Shown: one piece after another, positions 31,202 through 40,737 of the stretch
How the letters are laid out: each line of letters begins with the position of its first letter
How positions within the stretch are numbered: position 1 is the stretch's first letter
Assembly: GCF_003573695.1 (NCBI RefSeq)
Contig: NC_039362.1
Coordinates: 172,741,690-172,805,689 of the forward strand
Direction of reading: 5' to 3'
Source: Papaver somniferum
Lineage: Eukaryota; Streptophyta; Magnoliopsida; Ranunculales; Papaveraceae
DNA: 64,000 nucleotides
Notes under the pieces: generated by a model
The model's database searches: none
What the model saw: the letters and a program-made list of their open reading frames with translations, nothing else
What the model was told of the DNA's origin: nothing
Program-made: the position numbers and the translations under genes

Positions 31202-32937
31202 ATTACCAGAACACATTTACAGAAGGTATTACCGAAATTATCTGTTAGACTCTCATTGCTTTTTTTTTTGAAGTATTATTGCTTTGTATATATATCTGTT
31301 TGCTTTTTTATTAAAGTAATTAATCTATGTTAGTTATTCAAAACTTATGAAATGAAATTCCCAGAACAGGTTCATAAATTTGAAATAGGTGCCGACAACA
31401 GTGGTTGGAAAAAGTTCATGCCTCTTAGTTATCTTCATGACTCTGATGAAGGATATATCGTAAATGATACTTGTATCATCGCAATAAAGGTTTCTTGTAG
31501 TGAAGCTTTGAGTGTAGCGGCTGAGAAATAAAAAATGACCCACGAGGCATGAGTTGAGGAAGGAAGAAGTTAGCTGATTGCATCAAAGATTTACTTGCAT
31601 GAATATATATAAGGGTTAGGTTCACTGCTTGATGGATGATTGGTTTTATTTATCATTTTTAGAGTATCATTTGTAGATGACAACTATTATGTTCAAACTT
31701 GCTTCATCTAGCCATTCAAATCCTGAATTTTCATACATGAAAGCTCCCGAAAACACTTTTCAGATGAAACACTTTTAGTGAGGTTGTTGATGTAATCGTT
31801 TCGCTTCACCGATTCTTTTATTTTTATCTCTATTGTGCTTCTTTCTTCAGGAAGTTTTGGTTTTATATCCCCTCTCTATTTCTAAATAAATGAATAAATT
31901 CTTTTGCTTAAAAAATAAATTCTTTTGCTTATAAAGAAAATCCCGAATTTTCACAATGTCCAAGTATTTACACATATGCACACACTTGTTTAGAATATGT
32001 ATTACATTCAATTCCTACTTTCTGCTAGAGAAGAAATCGGAAGTGATAGACACACCGCGGGTGTACCGAGTAAGAGTGAGGGTTTGATCCCCTCTTGGGC
32101 CGGTGGTTTAGCAGGAGTTGGGTTAAGAGGGCCGGTGGTTTAGCAGGGGTTGGGTTTAGTATGGGTCCCGCCTTCTTTCACTTTTCTCGCTTGGGACAAC
32201 CCGCGAGATATAAATCATTTTTTTTATAAACGGATATGAATCAAAGGATGATTCCCTGTTGTTTCAACATGCGATGGGATTCCCATAAGAAACGACAATG
32301 GTTCTTCGGATCATACAATTCCTGATCTGCCAAGGTTCATGGCTTGGAGTCTATTTTAATTTGGATTAAAAAAAAAGAGAGAAACAAGGACGTAAAACAT
32401 AAGTTGAGCCAGCAAGTGTGTGTTACGGTAATGTTAAGCAACAAGCTTTTCGGCCCCCATTTTCTGCAACATTCCCTTACATTTAAATACCAGTATTTAT
32501 TTATCAAATGTCCCACGACTCCCACAAACTACATCTCTGAATGGGATTCCACAACACTTCATAATAGGATACTTGCAAGTTGCCTGCCACAATATTCATG
32601 TTCATCAAATTATATGTATGAAGATGCAGCATCTCCGACTAATACTAAATTGCAGCAACATATAAATATTTGTTACTCGTCCAGGATACTTGCAAGCCGC
32701 ATTACCATATAACTTCTATAAAATGATAGGCACACTAATTTAGGAAGTTACAATATATTATTATTATTATTATTATTTATTTTTCTTTACCAACACATCA
32801 AAGCTTTTTGTAGGTTAGCAAAATGTTCATAGATTTTGTGATCCACAACCAGCAAGTTTGGACAACTATATCGATGATGTAATGTCATGAAATTTTAAAC
32901 TTTCAATTCTTGTTATTCTCTCAAAAGTTGGGTTAAG
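31202..32937. other. Intergenic DNA, possible SINE at 32050-32230
   Basis: No gene. Around 32084 GAGGGTTTGATCCCC resembles a tRNA B box, followed by a tandem pair of GCCGGTGGTTTAGCAGG units and a final T run at 32218-32225. This could be a SINE, but no A box was convincing. An ATT microsatellite lies at 32755-32775. Confidence 0.35.
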
Positions 32938-32939
32938 GT

Positions 32940-34732
32940 TTTTTTTGATCGAAAAGAAAGATTTATTAAAAGAAGAAGGAATGTACGAGCAATTCTACCA
33001 GAGGTAGATGAAGCAAAAGAAAAAAAGTGAAAAACTAACAAAAGATTACAAAAAGATTGCCTGCCAATTAGACATCACAGTATTGGAGAATTTTAGATGT
33101 ACTCCGTGACTTGCAGCCGTTGCACAAGTTAGAACCGAAGACTTGGCTTCAAAGATGAAATCATCATCTGTTTTGAATAGGTAGTTTGCTTCAAATTTTC
33201 TACAATTCCTCTCTTTCCAAAATGCATTAATGATTGATGCTGGGATAAATCTCCAAATGTAGTTGTCAGATTCAGAGAATTGCGTTGTACGCATGATTCC
33301 GCTAATGCTATCATTGAACCCAGGAATACCCAAGTCCAACTTGTAGAAGGTTTTAAGTTAAACCAAATCTTGTATGCAATCTTACAGTGCAGGAAAAGAT
33401 GGTCGTGTGTCTCCTCTCCCCCACCACACAAAGAAAAATCATTATGTAGATTCATACCTTTCCGTTGAAGCATATCTATAGCATTAAACTTGTCATGAAC
33501 TAAACACCACATTAGGTTACTGATTTTTGGAGGGACTACCTGCTGCCAGATGAAATGACAAGGAAAGTTAGTCACTCCATGTTTCGCCTCCAACTGTGAA
33601 TACAATGCCTTGACAGAAAGTACACCGAAGGGATGTAATTTCCACCTCCTTGTATCTGTCAGACCATCACGAGAAGGGGGTACGCCACCAATGGTTTTAG
33701 TGGGCACTGCATATCCTTGAGCTTCTGCATATGTAAGTACTCGCCTGAAATCGGATTTCTAATTTTCTTCAATAGAAATCATATCAGTAACGCTAGTGTT
33801 TTTGTTCCTGAATAACTTGAACAGGTTATGAAATGTAATAGATAGAGGTTGCTTCCTACACCAGCGGTCATTTCAGAAAGCAATGGTTGTACCAGAATGG
33901 AGGAAAAATGTCGAGTGTTCATTGATGAAACCTGCAGACTCCACAATTTCCCTCCAGCAAGATACCCCATAGGATTGATTGACTTTTCCCGGAATCCATT
34001 TGAAGAACTCTTTTCCGTACTTGTCTTCTACAATTTTATACCAAAGCTTGGTCTTTTCTACACCATATCGACAACACCATTTATCCAACAAAGCTAAATT
34101 CATAAGTTTGAGGCTTCAAACACCTAAGCCACCTCTTTCTTTAGTTGTACGGACTATGTCCCAGTTAACTAAATGAGATGTTTTTGCTCCTTCTTTGTAT
34201 TCCCATAGAAAGTTTCACATCTTTTTTTTTCAAGAATCTTGATGACTGAGATTGGGGCCTTAAAAAGAGAAAATTAATAAGTAGGAACACAGGATAAAAT
34301 GCACTTCAAAAGAGCAAGCTTACCTCCCTTTGCCAACATTCTTTATTATTAAAGAAACAATCCTGAAAATATTGAAAGAATCTTTAAAACTCATAAGGAA
34401 AAATTTGGCATAATTATTAGCATTTAGCTGTATGGAGTTTTCTCTAATTATGGAAGGTAACACTGATTCAATAAATTTCCCATACCCAATGAGCCGAAAT
34501 TAGATCTCTCACTTTTTTTGAGTCATAGTTCGAGTAAGTCTTAAATGCGCCCCATGAAAGGCCGTTAATTGCTATGAACTTCTCAGGAAGTTGTGTGAGT
34601 GAAAGAAGCTTCACAAAACCTAGATGAAGATGAGAATATGCTTCCAAAAAAGCTGATTTAGCACGCTATTAGTTGGGCCAAAGAGTTACAAAGAGCCAAT
34701 ATAAAATTCCAAACAGAAGATGCTGCAACTCT
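32940..34732 (-). mobile_element. 3' part of a LINE (L1-type), minus strand
   Basis: On the minus strand the sequence reads as the C-terminal half of plant LINE ORF2 and ends with AATAAATC, a short stretch and an A run (complement of 32940-32947), the expected 3' tail. Coding pieces are broken by stops and frame changes. Reverse-transcriptase end: LALLDKWCCRYGVEKTKLWY (34103 downward). Zinc-binding domain of the zf-RVT type: about 33707-33290. The 5' part is missing; the plus-strand ORF1 element begins at 34748. Confidence 0.75.
33129..34140 (-). pseudogene. LINE ORF2 C-terminal remnant (RT end and zf-RVT)
   Basis: Ordered pieces: a segment with RTTKERGGLGV near 34130, LALLDKWCCRYGVEK (34100-33900), then WKLHPFGVLSVKALYSQLEA, FPCHFIWQQVVPPKISNLMW and GGGEETHDHLFLHCKIAYKIW (33650-33360). 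The last two are hallmarks of the reverse-transcriptase zinc-binding domain, though the usual second Cys pair is partly altered (SLCGGG). Several stops separate the pieces, so it is not functional. The polymerase active-site region is not seen. Confidence 0.75.
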
Positions 34733-36159
34733 AGAGGGTATCAAAAAAAAATACTCTAGAGAGAGAATGAGCGCTGATGTGGAGGCGAATTTCAAGCGGT
34801 TTCAGATCTGAAATTTTTCTTCATGGCGGCTATTTCTATTTCCTTCATCTAAAGATTTTGGAAACAATGAGTCTAACCTAGTTTCACTTGATTTTACATC
34901 TCTTGGAGAAACTAACGGTGTGAAAGGAGAAGTGAAAGGTAACCCTAGATGTGAATCTGGAGATGTAGATGCTGGAAGATCTCTGCGATTGATCAACACC
35001 CCTGAAATATCAGTTGAAGATAAAGAAAAGGATATGGTTAATCACTCTTCATCTTCTTAGCAGAAAGATGATGAATTGCAAAAAAAAAAAAAACAAGAAT
35101 GGAGAGGATTGTTTCCTAAACCATGAGCAGTATCTTCTATAACCCCTTTGAAATTTACTCCTCCAACTGACGTAAATGGAAAACTTCATGTGGATGTTCA
35201 TTCTGAGGATCTCTCAGCAGGTACGAAGAAGAAGTATGAAAATAAGGTAGTAGTTTTTTTGTGAGAAAACACCTCTCTTTTGAATCAGTCCAAATTGTTG
35301 TGAGAAAAATCTTAAACAAGAGGTAAGGATCAAACTCTAAAACAATGCTGCATTTATTTTTGATTTCGTAGATGAAGAGGATAGAAGGCTTGTTTTAGAT
35401 ACATGTTTTATATTAATATCAGGAAAACTCTTCAAAGTGAGACCATGGACTCAACGGTTGGCAAATTCAATTTCTATGATAAAACCAGTCCCTCTTTGGG
35501 TTATGATCGATGGGGTTCCAATACATATGTGGTATAACGATGGTTTAGGCTTGACTGCTAGCTATTGAGGAAAACCATTATACGCAGATGACTGCACCAT
35601 AAATCAAGATAGATTAGCATATGCCAAGGTTTATGTTGAAATTGATATAAATTGCACTATAACTTCCAGTAGAATACCAATGGAAGCCAGCGGAGTGTGA
35701 ACTTTTTATGGTGTTTGGGCACTCCTCTAAGACATGCTCCAAGAAGTTGAAGACAAGATGGAACCCAAAGAAGCCTCTCAAACCATTAATGGTTGAAGAA
35801 CCAGTGAAAAATGAGAGAAAGGACACTGCAAAAGATGGAGACATGATTAGCGAGAAAGAAGTTATAGATAAAGATGATGAGAATTTGAATACTAGCCCAA
35901 ATTACGATCTCAATGGAGATAAAAATTTGGACAGAAGTGAGAAGGATGCCACTGTGCCCGCCACAAAAAGCTCCAACTTCAAGTCCAATGGGGCTAGCAG
36001 AACTAAGAATATGGACATAAGTGAGAAGATGAAAGCTACCATTCCATATCTTGCTCTCCAAAGTTACAAGTCTCCAGAGGTTCAGATTAGCTCCAAGAAC
36101 CGGAATCAGGACAAGACTGCAAATAGTGATCTTCATATATATTACGAGATATATCCAGA

Positions 36160-37945
36160 TAAAACGAGAGAAATCATCAATGAAAGTAACATAATATAGT
36201 GCTCCTCCCTTAGAGATAATAGGAGATTTTCCCCATACATCTGAGTGAATGAGATCAAAAGGTTTGACAGAATGAGTTATACTATTAATGAAAGGAAGAG
36301 AAGTTTGTTTTCCTAATTTGCAAGAGATGCAATAAGGTTCTTTATCAACCTGAATAGTTCCTAATAATCCACTATTTATCATATGAGTGAGACGAGAGAA
36401 GGACACATGTCCTAACTTAGAATGCCATGACATAAAATGAGACACGGACTGAGAAAAGGAATTTGAAGTTACGGCAAGCTCACTCTTTGACAGCCTAGGA
36501 GAAATCAGTCTTTCGAGAAGATACAATCTTCCTACTCTACGGCCTATCCCAACAAGCTTCTCTGTCTTGGGATCCTGTATCACACAGCCAGAATAGAAGA
36601 AGTGAATGTTAAATCCCTGATTACATAATTGTCCAATTGATATAAGGTTCATTCTTATTTTTGGAACAAGCAACACATCAGAAATATGTATCTTATCAGA
36701 GATTTTAATCTGACCAATGTGACTGGAAGCCAGTTCAGATCCATCTGCAGTTTGGATTGTAGGTATAGTAATAGGACTTTTTTGCTCAAATATGCTAGAA
36801 TCAAAAGTCATATGGTTAGAGGCACCTGAGTCAAGAAACCAACCATTTGAAAAGCTACTTGTGGAAGTAGATAGTGCAGATGTTGCTGTAGAATTATTGT
36901 TACCCATTGAGAGTGCTTGCTTGAGCATCTCTTGTATGTCAGCTAGATTGTTTGGTGTGGATGCAGCTGCATAACTGGATGGTGCAGATGTGTATCTAGT
37001 TCCATTGAACTTTCTTCGTTCTCTCATATTTCTGGAAGTAGGGGATGTACAGTTTCCTACTGTATGGCCTGGTTCCTTGCAGTAGTTGTACTGGATTGGG
37101 AAGCTTGATCCTTGCTGGATTGTTTGTGTGTTTGAGCTTTGTGATCCACTTTGCACTGATGGCACGATGCAGTTCTTGGCTAGGTGGCCTGGTTTCTTAC
37201 AGTTGTAGCACTGGATTTGTGAGAAATCACGATGAGTTTTCTGAGAGTTGAGATGAGTGTTAAAGTTTGCACATGAATTGACTGCAAACACTGCTGGTAT
37301 GTCTGGTTTGATTCTTTTCCGAGTTTCTTCAGTGATGAGTTCTGACAATGCGGCTTCGACAGACGGAAGAGGTGATCGATGGAGGATTGAGGATCTCACA
37401 GTCTCAAAGTCATCTCTTAATGCCATTAAGAGCTGAACTAATCGAGACTCTTCTCTGTAATTTTTCCATAACTCTATATCAGCTGTCCAGTTCGGTTCCA
37501 TTAGTGCTAACTGGTTCCATATGATTGACATCTCAGAGTGAAAATGTGAGATAGATTGTCCCATCTGTTGTTTCATAGATCGAATATCCTGTTCTAACTT
37601 ATAACGTTGAGCAAAGTTTATCTGGGTATACCTTTTTGAGAGAAACTCCCATGCATCTTTGGAAGTCTCAAAGCTTGTAAGTTGCATGCTTATAGATGTT
37701 ACTACTGTGTTGCTTATCCAGGTTAATATTTTGTGATTATTGATCTCCCAGCTCTCTGCAGTTTCTTCTCCCGTATCTTTTCCTTTGTCAGTGATAACGA
37801 CTCCGTTTGCAGGCTTCTTAGCTTTGCCGTCAATATATTTCCACATGGCTTTTCCCTTGAGGAAACTTCTCATTAAGAAAGACCAATGATTGTAGTTTGT
37901 TCCATCAAACTTCACAGTAATGGGTTGATAATCTTCACGTGACAT
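36160..37945 (-). pseudogene. Copia gag-protease-integrase N-terminus, truncated
   Basis: A long, uninterrupted frame from MSREDYQPITVKFDGTNYNH. The Retrotran_gag/UBN2 region spans about residues 1-220. A zinc knuckle follows, CYNCKKPGHLAKNC, and a second, altered knuckle, YNYCKEPGHTVGNC, in which the first Cys has moved. The protease motif is WFLDSGASNHM. The pre-integrase HHCC-like domain is seen as WHSKLGHVSFSRL and CISCKLGKQ, and the integrase core begins at HSDVWGKSP and ends at FIDDFSRFIWIYL. Beyond about 36150 the frame continues by chance into antisense LINE sequence. The good coding state suggests a recent insertion that was truncated on arrival. It cannot replicate. Confidence 0.85.
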
Positions 37946-38077
37946 GTTGGGCTGTGATGAAGAAGATATGACACTAGGGTTTTGAGTTTTTATGATTCTG
38001 ATACTGGTTACTGGTTATCGTTTGTTTGTTGCAGCGGAAACACGGTTTGATTTAGATCTTAACCTGCTCTGATACCA

Positions 38078-38418
38078 TGACAGAATTTGTCATGGTATAT
38101 TGGATTAAGGTAAAAGGTACAAAACGAATATACATGTGCCTGGTCTTATATACAAGAACCAGAGATAAAACAGGAAGGAAATAACTTGGTGTACAAGCCA
38201 AGTAATGTACAAATATAACAGATATGCTAGAATAATAAATATGGTACATCTGCATAACAGATTATGCATCTGCATAACAAATATGGTACATCTGCATAAC
38301 AGATTATGCATCTGCATAACAGATATGGTACATCTGCATAACAGATTATGCATCTGCATAACAGATTGTGCATCTACATAATATATCTGGATATATCTCG
38401 TAATAATATAATGCAACA
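38078..38418 (-). repeat. LTR of the truncated copia element
   Basis: 341 bp bounded by TG and CA, next to a methionine-tRNA primer-binding site (38066-38077). It contains its own minisatellite at 38238-38376. Confidence 0.8.
38238..38376. repeat. Minisatellite in the LTR
   Basis: CATCTGCATAACAGAT units alternate with TATG and ATGGTA spacers, about seven copies. Copies are nearly identical, suggesting recent expansion within the LTR, probably in U3. Confidence 0.85.
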
Positions 38419-39239
38419 AAACCTCCAGAGAGAGTTTCTTGTATTAGTCCAACTTCTGAGCAAGTGGTGGTGAAAACTTTAGTGAAAGAACTTAAGCATA
38501 ACCCTTTCATAATGATTAGTAATTTCCCATACCAATCCAAAAGCCGATACCAAATTGATAAATTGAATCTACAGTCTGGCGTTAATGCAATTAAGGATAC
38601 CATGAAAAATATTTCAGATGGTGACGATACTGTTAAAAGAAAGAGCAGTGTTGCAATGAGTGGAATTGTTAATGTAACTACCAATAGTTTTTTTTCAGCA
38701 TGTTGAGTAATGAGTCTGCACTTGACAACGATAGGGTAACCATTGAAGATTGTGAGGATGATAGTGAAGGCCTCCCTAATGTAGTTTCTGACAAGGAAGC
38801 TCATCTCAGGTCTTGTGAGGACAAAACTTACAAGCAATCTGAGAAGAAAACAGAGAAAGAATTCTCAAGACTAAAATGGAACAAAAGTATAAATTGAGTG
38901 GAAGCCATAGATCTGCCGCTAGAAAGCGTTGGTAAGCTGTGCTAGTTTTTCTTGTTATATTTTTCATCAATTGTATGCTTTACTCTTTCTGCTGCTGATT
39001 AGTCTTGGAGCTGGCTTATGCCCTCTATTTGGTTTTCTTTTTTGTTTTTGGTGTTGTCTATAGTCTTCCCGCGAGACACGCTTACACACTTTATCTTGTA
39101 TTCCTTTTTCTCTTTTCAGCATCATCAATAAAATCTTAACATTTTCTATCAAAAAAACGAAAAAAGAAAAGAAAAAAAAGCCTCTAGAGGGTATCAGAGA
39201 AGCTTACAGGTGGGACGTACAGGCAGTGTGACTTAAGTT

Positions 39240-39620
39240 ATGCAGAAGAATAATAGAAATATTGAGGATGTTACTTTTGTGCTAGGCAATCCCGTCAAGG
39301 TGCAGGGGCGGAACTAGGATTTGAAACTAGGGGTAGATTGGAAAAAGTTTATGCATTCTAGGGGTGGCTTGTAACAATTTTAGCTGAATTTGCATGTGAA
39401 TTTTCTAAGTTACACTACCTATTTTTAAAAAAATTCAAAGTTTGGTGGTGGCTTAAGCCAGCCCAAGTCTAGCTATAGATCCGCCACTGTCAAGGTGTCA
39501 TGTCATCGGAATACAACTGCAACAAATTTAGCCAATCTAATTTCTAAGCAATCCGGTCAAGGTGCAATATCATTGGAACACAAGTGCAACAAATTTACCC
39601 AATCTTTTTTCTATTACAAA
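39240..39620 (+). repeat. Tandem duplication (about 75-bp unit) split by a MITE
   Basis: The phrase GCAATCCCGTCAAGGTG, then (after the MITE) ATCGGAATACAACTGCAAC and CAAATTTAGCCAATCT, recurs at 39549-39608 as GCAATCCGGTCAAGGTG, ATTGGAACACAAGTGCAAC and CAAATTTACCCAATCT. The uninterrupted second copy shows where the MITE entered the first. Confidence 0.8.
39303..39489. mobile_element. hAT-type MITE (187 bp)
   Basis: The left end CAGGGGCGGAACTAGG and the right end (inverted CAGTGGCGGATCTATAG) form imperfect terminal inverted repeats. A perfect 8-bp target duplication TCAAGGTG lies at 39295-39302 and 39490-39497, the length typical of hAT elements. No coding capacity. The insertion point is confirmed by the intact duplicate 75-bp unit downstream. 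Confidence 0.9.
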
Positions 39621-39820
39621 CACCTTAGGAAATTTAAACCATAAAGGTTTCAAAATTCTAGTAATAATGTTCTTATTAATGTGTTGTCTGGTTATATTTC
39701 GGATATTGAGTAGCAGTTATTTTTCTGTTTTCTTGTTAAAGAACGAAAACTCTAATGGTAGGGGTAATTTATCCAAACCCTAAATCTGAAAATAGACGCA
39801 CAAAATTCGTTAACTACTTA

Positions 39821-40215
39821 GAGCTTCTTCAATGGTGAATGTGGATGTTTCATATGTGGCATCATTTTTAAAACATCATTTGAGTATAAAATCCTAAATA
39901 TAAGGAAAAATCAAGTTTTATCTCCAATCCATAAAGTTTTCTATTATTTTTTCACTTATATTTATGCATACAATTGGTTAAAATTCTTTCCATTTTTATT
40001 TTTCAATGATTTTTATTAATAATAGTGTGACTAGGATGGGAATACATCCTCTAAGCGAATGTCTAAAATTAGAGGTTCGTCTAGAGGATGTTTAACTTTT
40101 TTTTGCCACGTCATCTTCACATCAATAGGTTGGAGATAATTTTTTTATAAATATGGTTGTGGATCCTACGTATATTATGACTTTTTTCTTCACACATATT
40201 CCATTGGAGAGGCTC
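39821..40215. mobile_element. Tourist-like PIF/Harbinger MITE (395 bp)
   Basis: The left end GAGCTTCTTCAATGG and the right end CCATTGGAGAGGCTC are inverted copies with the GAGC.TCTCCAATGG terminus common in plant Tourist MITEs. Flanking TTA on both sides (39818-39820 and 40216-40218) is the expected 3-bp duplication. The interior is AT-rich and non-coding. It lies about 520 bp upstream of the VAL-type ATG, in its likely promoter. Confidence 0.82.
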
Positions 40216-40529
40216 TTATCCAAGTGATAGAGTCGGGCTCCTCTCCACCAATTAGGTTGTGCCACATCATCTCCCACCTTCGTACCACCTCTAGTAAGGT
40301 CGATAAAAAGAGCTCAGTGAGCAGACATAACGTAAGCACAAGGGCAGTTGGTTCTGTAGTCATATATGTTTGGATGGAAATGGGAGTTGTTGGTCCGTCC
40401 GAACACAAGCAAAGCAGCCACTCATCCAACCGCACACGACCTTTTTCCTTCCCAAACGTGGGATAAACTTTTTCTCTCTCCCCCTTCTCTGTAATAAAAA
40501 AATGGTGGGCGTAGTGTACCCATCAGAGT

Positions 40530-40655
40530 ATGGTTGCTGAATACGACGTTATCAATTCTCTCATTCATTCATTCGTTAATCAATCCCCAACAATTTCTGT
40601 GCTGCATGAGGAGCAGCAGCAGCAGGAATACGATGCCGCCGGTGGGTTGTGCTGA
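40530..40655 (+). promoter_or_regulatory. uORF in the 5' leader of the VAL-type gene
   Basis: An ATG at 40530 opens a 41-codon frame (starts MVAEYDVINSLIHSF, has a Gln run, ends GGLC) that stops at 40655, 82 nt before the main ATG. A second, 12-codon uORF starts at 40502 and overlaps it. If both lie on the mature mRNA they would lower translation of the main frame. The transcription start is not visible in sequence, so presence on the mRNA is inferred. Confidence 0.45.
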
Positions 40656-40737
40656 CTGGAAAGCGCATCAAGAATGGCGCAGATTTTGATGTTTTTTCAG
40701 CTTGATTTGAGAAAGAATTTTGAGATTTGAAGAGGAA

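Larger units (their letters stand above)
36140..38418 (-). mobile_element. Truncated Ty1/copia retrotransposon (5' LTR, gag, part of pol)
   Basis: Read on the minus strand: an LTR at 38418-38078 (starts TGTTGCATTATA, ends TTCTGTCA), a primer-binding site TGGTATCAGAGC directly adjacent (38077-38066), gag, protease and the start of integrase. Coding sequence stops at integrase after DDFSRFIWIYL. Reverse transcriptase, RNase H and the 3' LTR are absent. At the broken left end a 22-bp stretch around TTACGAGATATATCCAG matches, in inverted orientation, the outer part of the LTR at the right end. No direct target duplication was found. Confidence 0.85.
34825..38897 (+). pseudogene. LINE ORF1 (DUF4283 and zinc knuckle), split by copia insertion
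   Basis: Plus-strand reading frames with stops contain, in order, an acidic N-terminal part (SLGETNGVKGEVKG), the DUF4283-type segment FKVRPWTQRLANSISMIKPV then PLWVMIDGVPIHMW, LAYAKVYVEIDI, and a zinc-knuckle-like region WKPAECELFMVFGHSSKTC in which the second Cys of the CCHC box is Phe. A polar C-terminal tail follows (35760-36160) and resumes after the copia insertion (from about 38419 to the stop at 38895). Plant LINE ORF1 proteins bind the element RNA. Internal stops and at least one frame change make this copy dead. Confidence 0.7.
34748..39180 (+). mobile_element. ORF1-only LINE-like insertion with target duplication
   Basis: The insertion is flanked by CTCTAGAGGGTATCA at 34733-34747 and again at about 39181-39196, a 15-bp target duplication. 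The right end has an AATAAAATC signal and an A-rich tail (39130-39180), so it is a plus-strand poly(A) retrotransposon. It carries only a broken ORF1 (34825-38897) and 3' UTR, with no reverse transcriptase, and must have moved with help from another LINE. A truncated copia element is inserted in it (about 36140-38418). Removing that insertion brings the two halves of ORF1 together. Confidence 0.8.

Noticed and set aside
35786..37945. 719-codon frame as a single host gene
   Set aside because: It is copia gag-pol that continues by chance into antisense LINE sequence after about 36150.
38238..38376. CRISPR-like array
   Set aside because: The units are continuous with 4-6 nt spacers in a plant LTR; it is a minisatellite.
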